Positions 34,023-42,762 of a stretch of 64,000 nucleotides of DNA are shown one piece after another. Source of the DNA: Tunturiibacter empetritectus (GTDB lineage Bacteria > Acidobacteriota > Terriglobia > Terriglobales > Acidobacteriaceae); the NCBI RefSeq assembly GCF_014201375.1, contig NZ_JACHDZ010000006.1:248001-312000 (forward strand). The letters run 5' to 3'. The notes beneath the pieces are model-generated. The model did no database searches, was not told where the DNA came from, and was given only the letters and a program-made list of their open reading frames with translations. Within the stretch, counting starts at the first letter, position 1. Every line of letters begins with the position of its first letter. The position numbers and the translations under genes were made by a program.

Positions 34023-36701
34023 ATGAAAACTCTGAGACTTGTTTCGACCCCCACGCGCAACCGCCGCCTGAATGAGATTCTCGGGATGGTCGTACTGGTG
34101 AGCGCGGGGCTGTTGCTGCTGGCTTTGGCGAGTTACACGCCGACTGATCCGTCGTTCGATACGGTGGGGCAATACGTGAAGGGGCGGCCGGCGCACAACT
34201 GGACCGGGATGGTTGGGGCGTATCTCGCCGATGGGATGCTGCAGCTGATTGGGGTGGCTGCATTCTTTTTGCCGCTGGTGTTGGGACGATTGGGGATTTG
34301 CTGGATGCGGTCGCGGCCGGCTGGATCTCCGCTGGCGAAGACGATTGGGCTTGGGATGTGGGTAGTGTTTGGGCCGGCGGCGATTGCGCTGCTGCCTGGG
34401 GAGATGATGTGGCGCGGCTCGCTGCCTATCGAGGGGACAACAGGACGACTGCTGGCAGATCTGCTGGTGCATTATCTGAATCTGCCGGGCGCGGCGATTG
34501 TGTTGACGCTGATGGTGGCGGTGTCGCTATACCTGGCGACTACGTTCACGTTCAATACGGCGCGGGAGTGGGCGACGATCCGGTTTGGATTTGTGCAGCG
34601 GCTGTGGGAGTGGTGGTCGCAGCGGCGGAGTCGCCGGGCTGGGGCTGAGGTTGATTTTGAGGAGTCGTATGGAAGCAAGCGGGAGCAGGCTGATGCTAAA
34701 GCGCGGCGGGCTCGTGAGCTTGCGGAGGCGGCAGAGCGCAGAAGGCTGGAGCCTGAGCCGGAGCCGGCGACGCTACTGGGTGGATTGTTCGGCTGGTTGA
34801 GCAGAAAGAAGAAGGTGCAACCGATCTCGATTGTGCCTGAGGAGGTTGCCGTCGGGCATCATGCTTCGATCTTTGGGGCGATGCCGCGGACGCTGGTGGA
34901 TGCTCCTCCGGTGACGGCGTTTGGCACGGCGGCGGCGGCGGTTGCGCCGTTTGCGGAGGTGTTGGCTAAGGCGGCGGCTCCGGTGCATGCGCTGGATGAT
35001 GAGTCGAACTTCAGAGAGTTTGCTGGTGCTGAGGAGTGGCGTGAGCCGGCTTCGATGAAGGCTGCGGCTCCGGCACGTGCGCCGAAGAAGGTTGGGGAGG
35101 AGCCGAGAGCTTCGTTTGCTGCTCCTGTCGCTGCTGCTTCGCAGCCGCTGCATACGCTGCCGGATAACATCTCGTTTGGCAGGCGTGCGGATGCGGACAT
35201 CAAGCCGGTGACGATTGTGCCGAAGAGTGTGCGCGGGTACAAGCTTCCGCCTTCGTCGCTGCTTTATCGGAGTGAAGAGCACGCTGTGGTTCGCGAGGAT
35301 GCGCTGCGCGAAGAGGCGCGGGTGCTGGTGGAGAAGTCGGCTGAGTTTGGCGTCGATGGACAGGTAACCCAGATCAATCCAGGACCGGTGGTGACGACGT
35401 TTGAGTTCAAGCCGGAGGCTGGGGTGAAGGTCGCCCGGATCACAGGGCTGGCGGATGATCTTTGTCTTGCCATGGCTGCTGAGTCGATTTTGATTGAGCG
35501 GATGCCGGGCAAGAGCACGGTAGGGATTCAGGTGCCGAACCATGAGCGAGAGACGATCTGGCTGCGAGATGTGGTCGAGTGTGAGAGCTTTGCGCAGAGC
35601 AAGAGCAGGCTGGCGATTGCGCTGGGCAAGGACATCAATGGCCGCATCGTTACTGCGGATCTGGCGAGTATGCCGCATGTTCTGATCGCGGGTTCGACTG
35701 GCTCGGGTAAGTCGGTTGCGATCAACGCGATGATTATGAGTGTGCTTTTCAAGTCGACTCCGGAGCAGGTTCGCATGATTCTTGTGGATCCGAAGCGGGT
35801 GGAGCTTGGGATGTATGAGGGGATTCCGCATCTGTTTACGCCGATCATTACGGAGGCGAAGCTGGCGGCGAATGCGCTGCGCAATGCTGTGCGTGAGATG
35901 GAGCGAAGGCTGAAACTGCTGGCTGCGAATCATGTGAGGAATATCGACCAGTTCAACAAGCTGTTCGACCATGGCAGCGAGTACTTGTTTGAAGATGTGA
36001 ACCAGGAGCCGCTGCCTTACATCATCATCATCATCGACGAGTTGGCTGACTTGATGATGCTGGATCGGGCGAATGTTGAAGAGTCGATTACGCGCTTGGC
36101 GCAGATGGCTCGTGCGGTGGGCATCCATCTTGTGCTCGCTACGCAGCGGCCTTCGGTCGATGTAATTACTGGGTTGATCAAGGCGAATGTGCCTACTCGT
36201 ATGAGCTTCCGATTGGCGACGAAGGTGGACTCGCGGACGATCATCGATTCGAATGGTGCGGAGAGCCTGTTGGGACGCGGCGATATGCTCTATCTGCCGC
36301 CGGGGACCAGCCGGGTGCAGCGTGTGCACGCTCCATTCGTGACGGAGAAAGAGATCTCGGCTGTGACTGCTTTCTGGAAGGCGCAGGGCGAGGCTGAGTA
36401 TGTGCATGGCTTCCTGGAGGGACCGAAGGAAGATAACGGCACGGGTAAAGATGGCGATGGCGGGGGCGATGGGGACAACAACGACGAGCTGTATGACGAT
36501 GCAGTTCGGTTGGTGTTTGAGTTTGGGAAGGCGAGCACTTCCCTGCTGCAGCGTAGGCTGCGGATTGGATATGGGCGCGCTGCTCACCTGATCGACATGA
36601 TGTACAACGATGGTCTGGTGGGGCCTGCGGATGGATCGAAGCCTCGAGAGATTCTGAAGTCGCCTAACTGGATCAGTGAAGTGGATGCGGCTATTCGGTA
36701 A
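34023..36701 (+). CDS. ftsK: DNA translocase FtsK
   Basis: FtsK pumps chromosomal DNA at the septum and activates dimer resolution. The 892-residue protein has four N-terminal transmembrane helices (within about residues 20-175), a charged and Ala/Pro-rich linker (to about residue 390), then the motor: alpha domain with YKLPPSSLL, Walker A GSTGSGKS near residue 557, Walker B IIIIIDELADLMM, and the arginine-containing ATQRPSVDVITGLIK. The last 65 residues form the gamma winged-helix domain that reads KOPS sites. It ends 8 nt before repeat copy F. Confidence 0.96.
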   Translation: MKTLRLVSTPTRNRRLNEILGMVVLVSAGLLLLALASYTPTDPSFDTVGQYVKGRPAHNWTGMVGAYLADGMLQLIGVAAFFLPLVLGRLGICWMRSRPAGSPLAKTIGLGMWVVFGPAAIALLPGEMMWRGSLPIEGTTGRLLADLLVHYLNLPGAAIVLTLMVAVSLYLATTFTFNTAREWATIRFGFVQRLWEWWSQRRSRRAGAEVDFEESYGSKREQADAKARRARELAEAAERRRLEPEPEPATLLGGLFGWLSRKKKVQPISIVPEEVAVGHHASIFGAMPRTLVDAPPVTAFGTAAAAVAPFAEVLAKAAAPVHALDDESNFREFAGAEEWREPASMKAAAPARAPKKVGEEPRASFAAPVAAASQPLHTLPDNISFGRRADADIKPVTIVPKSVRGYKLPPSSLLYRSEEHAVVREDALREEARVLVEKSAEFGVDGQVTQINPGPVVTTFEFKPEAGVKVARITGLADDLCLAMAAESILIERMPGKSTVGIQVPNHERETIWLRDVVECESFAQSKSRLAIALGKDINGRIVTADLASMPHVLIAGSTGSGKSVAINAMIMSVLFKSTPEQVRMILVDPKRVELGMYEGIPHLFTPIITEAKLAANALRNAVREMERRLKLLAANHVRNIDQFNKLFDHGSEYLFEDVNQEPLPYIIIIIDELADLMMLDRANVEESITRLAQMARAVGIHLVLATQRPSVDVITGLIKANVPTRMSFRLATKVDSRTIIDSNGAESLLGRGDMLYLPPGTSRVQRVHAPFVTEKEISAVTAFWKAQGEAEYVHGFLEGPKEDNGTGKDGDGGGDGDNNDELYDDAVRLVFEFGKASTSLLQRRLRIGYGRAAHLIDMMYNDGLVGPADGSKPREILKSPNWISEVDAAIR

Positions 36702-36709
36702 AAGATAAT

Positions 36710-36807
36710 GTCCTGCCGGACGGGCCTCCTTCGCGGAGGGCGGTCACTTCGTGACTTGTATACCTTGTCTCGGTGGGATGGAAATCACGGTCCTCCCGTT
36801 GGTCGGA
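36710..36807 (+). repeat. Intergenic hairpin repeat, copy F
   Basis: A single-unit copy between the convergent ftsK and DUF3999 genes. It has the perfect box GTCCTGCCGGACGGGC, the stem CCTCC/GGAGG around loop TTCGC, GTCAC-TTC-GTGAC, GTATACC, and a terminal CCTCCCGTTGGTCGG box. It starts 8 nt after the ftsK stop. This is the last copy in the window. Confidence 0.88.
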
Positions 36808-36830
36808 AGATATGCTCTCAGGGCTGACAG

Positions 36831-38129
36831 CTAGTGGTGGACTGTCTTCGACGAGCGGATGGCGACGATCGCGAGGATGCAGATCACGATGAGAAGCGCG
36901 ATCCAGAGCAGGTGAGGATGGCGGTCTGTGAGCGGGCGCGCATCGGGGCGATCGCGATAGGCGGAATTGAACTGCTCGGGACCTAAGTTTGCTGCGTGAA
37001 ACTCGCTCGAAGGGGAGAAGAGGCGCGTGTAGTCGTACTGCGGGGCGGTAAGGGCGGCGTCTCCATAGAAGAGGGTGAGAGGCTGAGCCGCGGGGGCGTC
37101 AAAACAGATCTTGCGCTGGCGCATCTCAAGGCGAATGGCGGTGATGGGAAGCGGGGCGTCGTCACCGTTGTTGACTGCGACTTCGACTGTCGCTGCGCTT
37201 TGCATGTTGGAGCCGAGGGTGGCGGGGACGCTGAGTTGCTCCTGACGGATCTCGCGGCCGGCCTGCGTGAGATGGACGCGAAGGATGGTGCCGGCGAGGG
37301 TTTCGCTGAGTCCGTCGGCTGGGTTGGGCGTGGCGGTGGGGTGGTCCGTGATGCTGATGTCGCGGCTGAAGTTCGCTTTGAAGGCGGGTGAGATGGAGAA
37401 GGAGACGCGCTCAATGGGGATGCGTTGCGGCAGGGCGAAGGTTGCGACGGTTTTGGGGCCGCGCTGAGAGACGGCGGTGGTCTGGACTGCTGTGGTGTAG
37501 AGGGACTGGGCTTCGCGGCTGGGAGGAACGGTGGCGCTCTGCACCATCTTTTGCAGGGCCTGGGGGGAGACGTCGAGGGTATGGGTGCCAGTAGCTGGGG
37601 AGACGGCGAGTTCGATGTGGAGATAGGGGAGGCTGGTCTCCTGCAGGTGGATCGTCGTGCTGCGGGAGAGATGCTGGCTGGTGAGATCGAAAAGAGTGAA
37701 CTCGCCGAGCTGTGTCTGGTTGGTGTAGCTGGGGTCGCGTGTGCCGGAGACGGTTGCGGTGGCGAGGAAGTCGTGTCCGTCGAGATCGAGTATAAGCTCG
37801 GTGTAGGGGCGGTTCGGCATTTCGAGGTCAAAGACGATGTTGCGACCGCGGAGGCCGAGGTTGCGGATGGTGGCGGTGTCGTTGTCAGACTGTTGCGGCT
37901 CGCTCAGCGTGATGGCGTAAGGGATCTCGCGGTTGTCCTGGAAGAGGCGGAGATCTTTGAGCGACGGACCGGCGTGAGGAAAGAGGGATGGATCTATGAT
38001 CGCGCAGCTTTGACCTGCGCCTGACGGCGTGGTGAGGGTTCGTTCGTAGCGGAGGTAGCGTGGGTTGGTGCGCTCCGGAGTTGCGGCTGCCTGCCAGATA
38101 AGGAGGGTCAGAAGGATCGCAGACTTCAC
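36831..38129 (-). CDS. DUF3999-family exported membrane protein
   Basis: The 432-residue protein starts with a short signal peptide, has a long beta-rich periplasmic region, and ends with one transmembrane helix (PHLLWIALLIVICILAIVA) and a short basic tail. This is the usual DUF3999 layout. The GTG start at 38129 overlaps the stop of the DUF2339 gene by 4 nt (GTGA) and has AAGGAG 8 nt upstream. DUF3999 and DUF2339 genes are commonly paired, suggesting one envelope complex of unknown function. Confidence 0.82.
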   Translation of the reverse strand: MKSAILLTLLIWQAAATPERTNPRYLRYERTLTTPSGAGQSCAIIDPSLFPHAGPSLKDLRLFQDNREIPYAITLSEPQQSDNDTATIRNLGLRGRNIVFDLEMPNRPYTELILDLDGHDFLATATVSGTRDPSYTNQTQLGEFTLFDLTSQHLSRSTTIHLQETSLPYLHIELAVSPATGTHTLDVSPQALQKMVQSATVPPSREAQSLYTTAVQTTAVSQRGPKTVATFALPQRIPIERVSFSISPAFKANFSRDISITDHPTATPNPADGLSETLAGTILRVHLTQAGREIRQEQLSVPATLGSNMQSAATVEVAVNNGDDAPLPITAIRLEMRQRKICFDAPAAQPLTLFYGDAALTAPQYDYTRLFSPSSEFHAANLGPEQFNSAYRDRPDARPLTDRHPHLLWIALLIVICILAIVAIRSSKTVHH

Positions 38130-40024
38130 TGGTCGGCTCCTTCGTGGTTGGGCAGATCGGATGTGGGATTGGGGAGGCGGAGGGCCAGCCAGTCTTTCTG
38201 ATAGGCGAAGCTGATGGCCATCAGCAGGGCTCCGAGTCCGAGAAAACTTAGAACTCGATAGCCCTGGCTGAGGTTGCGCAGGTCGTAGAGGAAGGCTTTG
38301 CCGATGGTGAAGACCAACAGCAGGAGCGCCTGCCAGCGGATGAAGGCTGAGCGCTTCCAGAAGCCAATGGCGAGCAAGCCTGCGCCGTAGAGCATGAGGA
38401 AGGCGGAGATGGCGAGGGCCTTTTGCAGGTCGGCTTCGGGATTGCCCGCGGTGACGCTCCATGCGGAGTCAAGCTCGCGGAGGCAGGCGAGGATGGCGAT
38501 GAAGTTGAACGCGACGATGGAGGACCCCGCGATGGTGAGCCAGTTGGGGAAGGCTTTGTTCTGCTCGTCGGAGTGGCGAAGGGAACCATGTGCGAAGAAC
38601 GCGGAGAGGCCTAGTGCGGCTAGTCCGAAGAGAGCGGTGGCGAAGCGGAGATTGAGGAATGCGGTGTCGATTCGTTCGTTGAGCCAGAAGGGTTCGACCA
38701 GGAGGCCGCAGATGCCGAGGACGAGAGCAGCGGCGGCGAGGCGGCGAAGGATGAGCGGGGCTGGCTCGGGAGTTTTGTCTGGTGCCGGGCTGGACAGACG
38801 GGCTGCGATCCATAACAGGGCTGCGCCCTCAGCGAGCCAACCGACGATGATCCAGCGACCGCTGGCCTTGAGGGGAATGGCGATGGTGAGGAAGACGATT
38901 GCGAGAGAGAGATGGACGGCGGAGGTGACGCGGGGCTGGGGCAGGCGCATCAGGCCGAGATAGAGCGCGGCGAACAGAACTGCCAGCCAGGGGAGGAGAT
39001 TGTGATTGCCGGTGTCCTGCAGGATGGAGTAGAACGCGAGTGCCGCGAAGGCCGCGTTCGCTAGTGGGAGGAGGATCTCGGTGATCGCAGTAGATGGGTG
39101 TTCTTCGTTTTGCTGAATGCGGATGGAGGGGAGGAGGAATGTTAGGAAGAAGAGGCCGATGAAGATCGCTGTGATGGCGAGGGGCTTCTGGGTGTTGTAG
39201 ACATCGAACCATTCGACATACCAGCCGATGAAGAAGGCTACGGTGAGGGGGAAGGCTCCGAAGAGAAGGCGCGGCCAAGGCTTGAGACGGACAAGCAAGA
39301 CCGTTGCTATATCGATTGCGAGGATGTAGGTGAAGAGGAAGACTTCGTGGTTGCCGCCTGTGGAGAGGAGCAGAGGAGTTGCAAAGGCTCCTGCAAGGGC
39401 ATAGGCGGCGAGGATCTGGCTGTTCTGCGACCAGGCCATGTAGGCGTTCCACGCGGTGACGAGGATCATGGCGGAGAGAGCGACACCGGCGGGTAACAGA
39501 TGATAGAGCTGGAAGGCGGCCCAGAGAGACAGGTAGAGGGCTCCGCTGCCGATGGCCTTGAGGGAGTAGGAGAAGGCGTTGAAGCCGTGGCGGCGAAAGC
39601 GCTCCGACCAGACGACGACTGCGGCTCCTGCGATTAGACCCGCCAGGATGCGGCCAATGGGGCCGATCCAGTGGTTGTCAATGGCCCACTTGAGAAAGAG
39701 AGTGGTGGCAATAAGAAGTGCGACGATCCCGATGCGGCTGAAGAGTTGGGAGCCGATGCGGTCTTCGAGGGATCCGCTAGCTTTGGGAAGACTGCGGTTG
39801 ACTCCGGGGATCGAGACGATGGATGGAGTTCCGGGAGGAGGTGGCGGAGGGGAGGACAGTTTGCGCGCTCGCAGGGATGGGGTCGAGCGCAGTTCTGCCA
39901 GTTGCTGCTCGAGACCTTCGACACGGGCGTAGAGGGCTGCGAGGGCCGCAGCCAGTTGGGCTTGCTCATTGGGCTGCTTCGGCCGGTCCTGATTCTGCTC
40001 GTCCTGCAGATCCCCTGAAGCCAT
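38126..40024 (-). CDS. DUF2339-family polytopic membrane protein
   Basis: The 632-residue protein has a short coiled-coil N-terminus (LAAALAALYARVEGLEQQL), a proline-rich linker, then about 18-20 hydrophobic helices filling residues 80-620. The motif FLKWAIDNHWIGPIGR in the first membrane segment is typical of DUF2339. The ATG at 40024 is used because longer in-frame sequence upstream has no coding look. It is translationally coupled to the DUF3999 gene downstream. Function is not established for the family. Confidence 0.82.
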   Translation of the reverse strand: MASGDLQDEQNQDRPKQPNEQAQLAAALAALYARVEGLEQQLAELRSTPSLRARKLSSPPPPPPGTPSIVSIPGVNRSLPKASGSLEDRIGSQLFSRIGIVALLIATTLFLKWAIDNHWIGPIGRILAGLIAGAAVVVWSERFRRHGFNAFSYSLKAIGSGALYLSLWAAFQLYHLLPAGVALSAMILVTAWNAYMAWSQNSQILAAYALAGAFATPLLLSTGGNHEVFLFTYILAIDIATVLLVRLKPWPRLLFGAFPLTVAFFIGWYVEWFDVYNTQKPLAITAIFIGLFFLTFLLPSIRIQQNEEHPSTAITEILLPLANAAFAALAFYSILQDTGNHNLLPWLAVLFAALYLGLMRLPQPRVTSAVHLSLAIVFLTIAIPLKASGRWIIVGWLAEGAALLWIAARLSSPAPDKTPEPAPLILRRLAAAALVLGICGLLVEPFWLNERIDTAFLNLRFATALFGLAALGLSAFFAHGSLRHSDEQNKAFPNWLTIAGSSIVAFNFIAILACLRELDSAWSVTAGNPEADLQKALAISAFLMLYGAGLLAIGFWKRSAFIRWQALLLLVFTIGKAFLYDLRNLSQGYRVLSFLGLGALLMAISFAYQKDWLALRLPNPTSDLPNHEGADQ

Positions 40025-40108
40025 GGCAACTACTTTACCGCTACGAGCGCCATAGTGGTACAGAAGACTGTCAGTTGATAGTCTTTGCGCTGAGGATGAT
40101 TGAAATAC

Positions 40109-40825
40109 ATGCCGGTTCGGGTTTTGATTGTGGATGACGATGAGTTGAGTCGCGAGGTGCTTACGCTTCTGGCAGAGCGGGCGGGATACGAGGTGGAGGC
40201 GGTGGAGTCGGGGGATGCGGCATTGGTGCATGTGCAGCGAGTACGTCCGTTGCCGGACGTGGTGTTGACAGATATGCAGATGCCCGGGACTGCGGGGGAT
40301 GAGCTTGCTCGGCGGCTGCGCGGACTGTGCGGGGCGGGGACTTTGCTGCTGGCGATGAGCGGGAGCGAGTTGGAGGATTGGGCGGGGCGGGAGTTCGACG
40401 GGTTCCTGCTGAAACCGTTTACGATGGAGACCCTGGCGGGAGCGATCTCCGGTGGTTCCGCTCGGGGCGAAGCGGGAGCAAGCGGCGCGAGTGGAGTTGT
40501 GTTGGATGAGGGCGTTTACGCGAAACTGATAGGGTCGATGCGGCGTTCACAGTTAGACGAGCTATATGCGCTCTGCCTGAAGGATGCGGAGGCGAGGGTT
40601 GGGAGGATGCGGCGGGCAGCATCCGAGGGCGATAATGCTGCGTATAGAAAGGAGGCCCATGCGATCAAAGGCGGATGCGGAATGGTGGGTGCCCTTGAGC
40701 TGCAAAGACTTGCAACGTCAATGGAGGAGCGGGGTTTGTGTGATGACGATGTAGCTACACTGGACGAATTCATGGTGGCGTGCGAACGGCTGCGGCGTAT
40801 TCTGGTCGCACGCGAAAGCAACTAG
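40109..40825 (+). CDS. Response regulator with C-terminal Hpt domain
   Basis: The 238-residue phosphorelay protein joins a receiver domain (Asp9/Asp10 acidic pocket, phospho-acceptor Asp55 in LTDMQMPG, conserved Lys in LLKPF) to a histidine phosphotransfer domain whose His lies in AHAIKGGCG near residue 190. No DNA-binding domain and no kinase are nearby. The ATG at 40109 is used; a TTG nine bases earlier is possible. The next gene, 35 nt downstream, is a NarL-type regulator that could be a partner in a relay. Confidence 0.9.
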   Translation: MPVRVLIVDDDELSREVLTLLAERAGYEVEAVESGDAALVHVQRVRPLPDVVLTDMQMPGTAGDELARRLRGLCGAGTLLLAMSGSELEDWAGREFDGFLLKPFTMETLAGAISGGSARGEAGASGASGVVLDEGVYAKLIGSMRRSQLDELYALCLKDAEARVGRMRRAASEGDNAAYRKEAHAIKGGCGMVGALELQRLATSMEERGLCDDDVATLDEFMVACERLRRILVARESN

Positions 40826-40860
40826 TGTCGAGTCAATGAGTTGTCGGGAGATGATGCACG

Positions 40861-41568
40861 ATGAAGGAATCGATAAAGAAATCTGACGATGCAGTTGTTG
40901 CGGCGACACCGATTCGTATCGTTGTTGCCGACGATCATCCTGTAGTGCGCTTCGGCGTGAAAAACATGCTGGAGAATGAGGCTGGCTTCGAGGTGGTAGG
41001 CGAGGCCGAGGACGGCGATGTGGCGATTACACAGACGCTGGAGCTGGAGCCGGATATTCTGCTACTCGATTTGCAGATGCCGCGTCTGCCTGGGCTTGAG
41101 GCTCTGCGCGCGATTATGAGCAAGTCGCCGCGCGTGAAGATCATCATGCTGACGAGTACGATCTCGACGCAGCAGATTATCGAAGCGCTGCAGATCGGAG
41201 CTCGCGGGATCGTGCTGAAGGATGCGGTTGCGGGCGATCTTTCGCGTTCGCTGCGTGCTGTACTGTCTGGCGATTACTGGATTGGCGGCGAGCGTGTCGT
41301 GAATCTGGTGACGGCACTGAATGAGTTGATGAAGAAAGCGGCCGCGGTGCCCGAACGGAAGACCTATGGGCTGACACCGCGAGAGTTGGAAGTTGTGACC
41401 TGCATCGTGGAAGGCTGCAGCAACAAGGATGTGGCGAAGCAGTTCACCATCAGTGAGGAGACGGTGAAGCGGCATCTTTCAAATATCTTCGATAAGACCG
41501 GCGTTTCGACGCGGCTGGAGCTGGCGCTGTTTGCGATTGCCCACAAGCTGGTTGTACTGGATAACTAG
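40861..41568 (+). CDS. NarL/FixJ-family response regulator
   Basis: The 235-residue two-domain transcription factor has a receiver with Asp24/Asp25, phospho-acceptor Asp70 in LLLDLQMPRLPG, and the switch Lys in IVLKDAV. The C-terminal LuxR-type helix-turn-helix (LTPRELEVVTCIVEGCSNK, then TVKRHLSNIFDKTG) spans about residues 165-230. It follows the REC-Hpt gene by 35 nt and shares no kinase with it in this window. Its target genes cannot be named; the downstream YpdA-like gene has a separate hexamer-type promoter. Confidence 0.93.
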   Translation: MKESIKKSDDAVVAATPIRIVVADDHPVVRFGVKNMLENEAGFEVVGEAEDGDVAITQTLELEPDILLLDLQMPRLPGLEALRAIMSKSPRVKIIMLTSTISTQQIIEALQIGARGIVLKDAVAGDLSRSLRAVLSGDYWIGGERVVNLVTALNELMKKAAAVPERKTYGLTPRELEVVTCIVEGCSNKDVAKQFTISEETVKRHLSNIFDKTGVSTRLELALFAIAHKLVVLDN

Positions 41569-41596
41569 CTCTGGGACTGGACGCTTGCACCTTCAG

Positions 41597-41602
41597 TAGA
41601 AT
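41597..41602 (+). promoter_or_regulatory. Possible -10 element of the YpdA-like gene (leaderless)
   Basis: TAGAAT ends exactly 6 nt before the ATG. The six bases between are GAGGGG, directly abutting the start codon and too close to act as a normal ribosome site. Confidence 0.45.
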
Positions 41603-41608
41603 GAGGGG

Positions 41609-42616
41609 ATGAGTGAGGGTGCGGATTCAGAGATTGTAGATTTACTGGTGATTGGCGCGGGTCCGACCGGCATGGCCTGCGCGATTGAGGCACAACGGGC
41701 TGGCTTTACGACGATGCTGGTCGATAAAGGCTGCCTTTGCAACTCGCTGTTTCATTACCCGGCGCATATGACGTTTTTTACGACGCCGGAGCTTCTGGAG
41801 ATCGGGGACATGCCCTTCTCCAGCCCTAATCAGAAGCCTAATCGCAGCGAGGCGCTTGAGTACTATCGCAAGGTGGCGGAGTTCTACAGGCTGGACGTTC
41901 GACAGTATGAGAATGTCGAGCGGGTGGATGGCGGGGACGGAAACTTTACAGTTCATACGATGGATCGCTTTGGGCGGGCGGTACAACATCCTGCGCGGAA
42001 GCTGGTGATTGCCACCGGGTACTACGATCTGCCGAACTATCTTGGAATTCCAGGGGAAGATCTTAGCAAGGTGAAGCACTACTATCATGAGCCGCATCCC
42101 TACTACGGACTCGAGGTGCTTGTGATCGGGGGCAAGAACTCCGCTGCGATTGCTGCGCTCGATCTTTGGCGGCATGGGGCGAAGGTGACGCTGGTGCATC
42201 GCGGCAAAGAGATTCAGAAGAGCGTGAAGTACTGGATTCTTCCCGACATCAATAACCGGATCAAGAATCATGAGATCGAAGCCTACTTCGACAGCGTTGT
42301 CACAAATATTACTGAGGACGATGTGACGCTCGCGACTCGGAGGGGAAAGGTGACGATTGCAAACCAGTTTGTGTTTGCGCTGACGGGATACCATCCGGAC
42401 TTCGAGTTCATCGAGCGGTTGGGGGTGAAGCTGGATAAGTCGAATGATCGTTGCCCGGTATGCAATCCGGCTACGCTCGAGAGCAATGTGCCGGGGATCT
42501 ATGCGGCTGGGGTCATTGTTGCGGGCGAGCGGACGAGCGAGATCTTCATCGAAAATGGGCGCTTCCATGGGAAGTTGATCGCGGAAGATCTGCGGCGAAA
42601 AGGAGTTGCGACTTAG
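41609..42616 (+). CDS. YpdA-like FAD/NADPH disulfide reductase
   Basis: The 335-residue protein resembles the bacillithiol disulfide reductase group YpdA/Bdr, which restores reduced bacillithiol in Bacillota and some other phyla. It has an FAD motif GAGPTGMACA, an NADPH motif VIGGKNSAAIAALDLWRHG, and the family segment HYPAHMTFFTTPELLEIG. The classical thioredoxin reductase CxxC is absent; a Cys-Leu-Cys lies near residue 46 (GCLCNSLF). No bshA/B/C genes are in the window, so bacillithiol use is an inference. Confidence 0.85.
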   Translation: MSEGADSEIVDLLVIGAGPTGMACAIEAQRAGFTTMLVDKGCLCNSLFHYPAHMTFFTTPELLEIGDMPFSSPNQKPNRSEALEYYRKVAEFYRLDVRQYENVERVDGGDGNFTVHTMDRFGRAVQHPARKLVIATGYYDLPNYLGIPGEDLSKVKHYYHEPHPYYGLEVLVIGGKNSAAIAALDLWRHGAKVTLVHRGKEIQKSVKYWILPDINNRIKNHEIEAYFDSVVTNITEDDVTLATRRGKVTIANQFVFALTGYHPDFEFIERLGVKLDKSNDRCPVCNPATLESNVPGIYAAGVIVAGERTSEIFIENGRFHGKLIAEDLRRKGVAT

Positions 42617-42666
42617 CTTGCGAAAATCGGCCGGAGCAACAGTCCCCGCAGCCAATCCTTTTGTTT

Positions 42667-42687
42667 GACTACCGACGGATGGTAGTC
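42667..42687. promoter_or_regulatory. Inverted repeat upstream of the flavoprotein gene
   Basis: GACTACC and GGTAGTC form a perfect 7-bp inverted repeat around GACGGAT, 50 nt after the YpdA-like gene. The spacing suits a dimeric repressor operator; no T-run follows, so a terminator is less likely. Bound protein unknown. Confidence 0.35.
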
Positions 42688-42762
42688 TGGAACCCACACT
42701 AGCAGATCTTCAAGTAAGCGTTCGACTTCGCGCTTTGCGCAAACTTAAGGAGAAGGTGCCTT

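Noticed and set aside
3883..36807. The repeat family as a CRISPR array
   Set aside because: Copies are kilobases apart with no regular spacers or cas genes.
3883..36807. The repeat family as an insertion sequence or MITE
   Set aside because: No transposase and no clear target-site duplication seen; five copies begin tightly after stop codons, which fits a 3'-end element better. A REP-like origin remains open.
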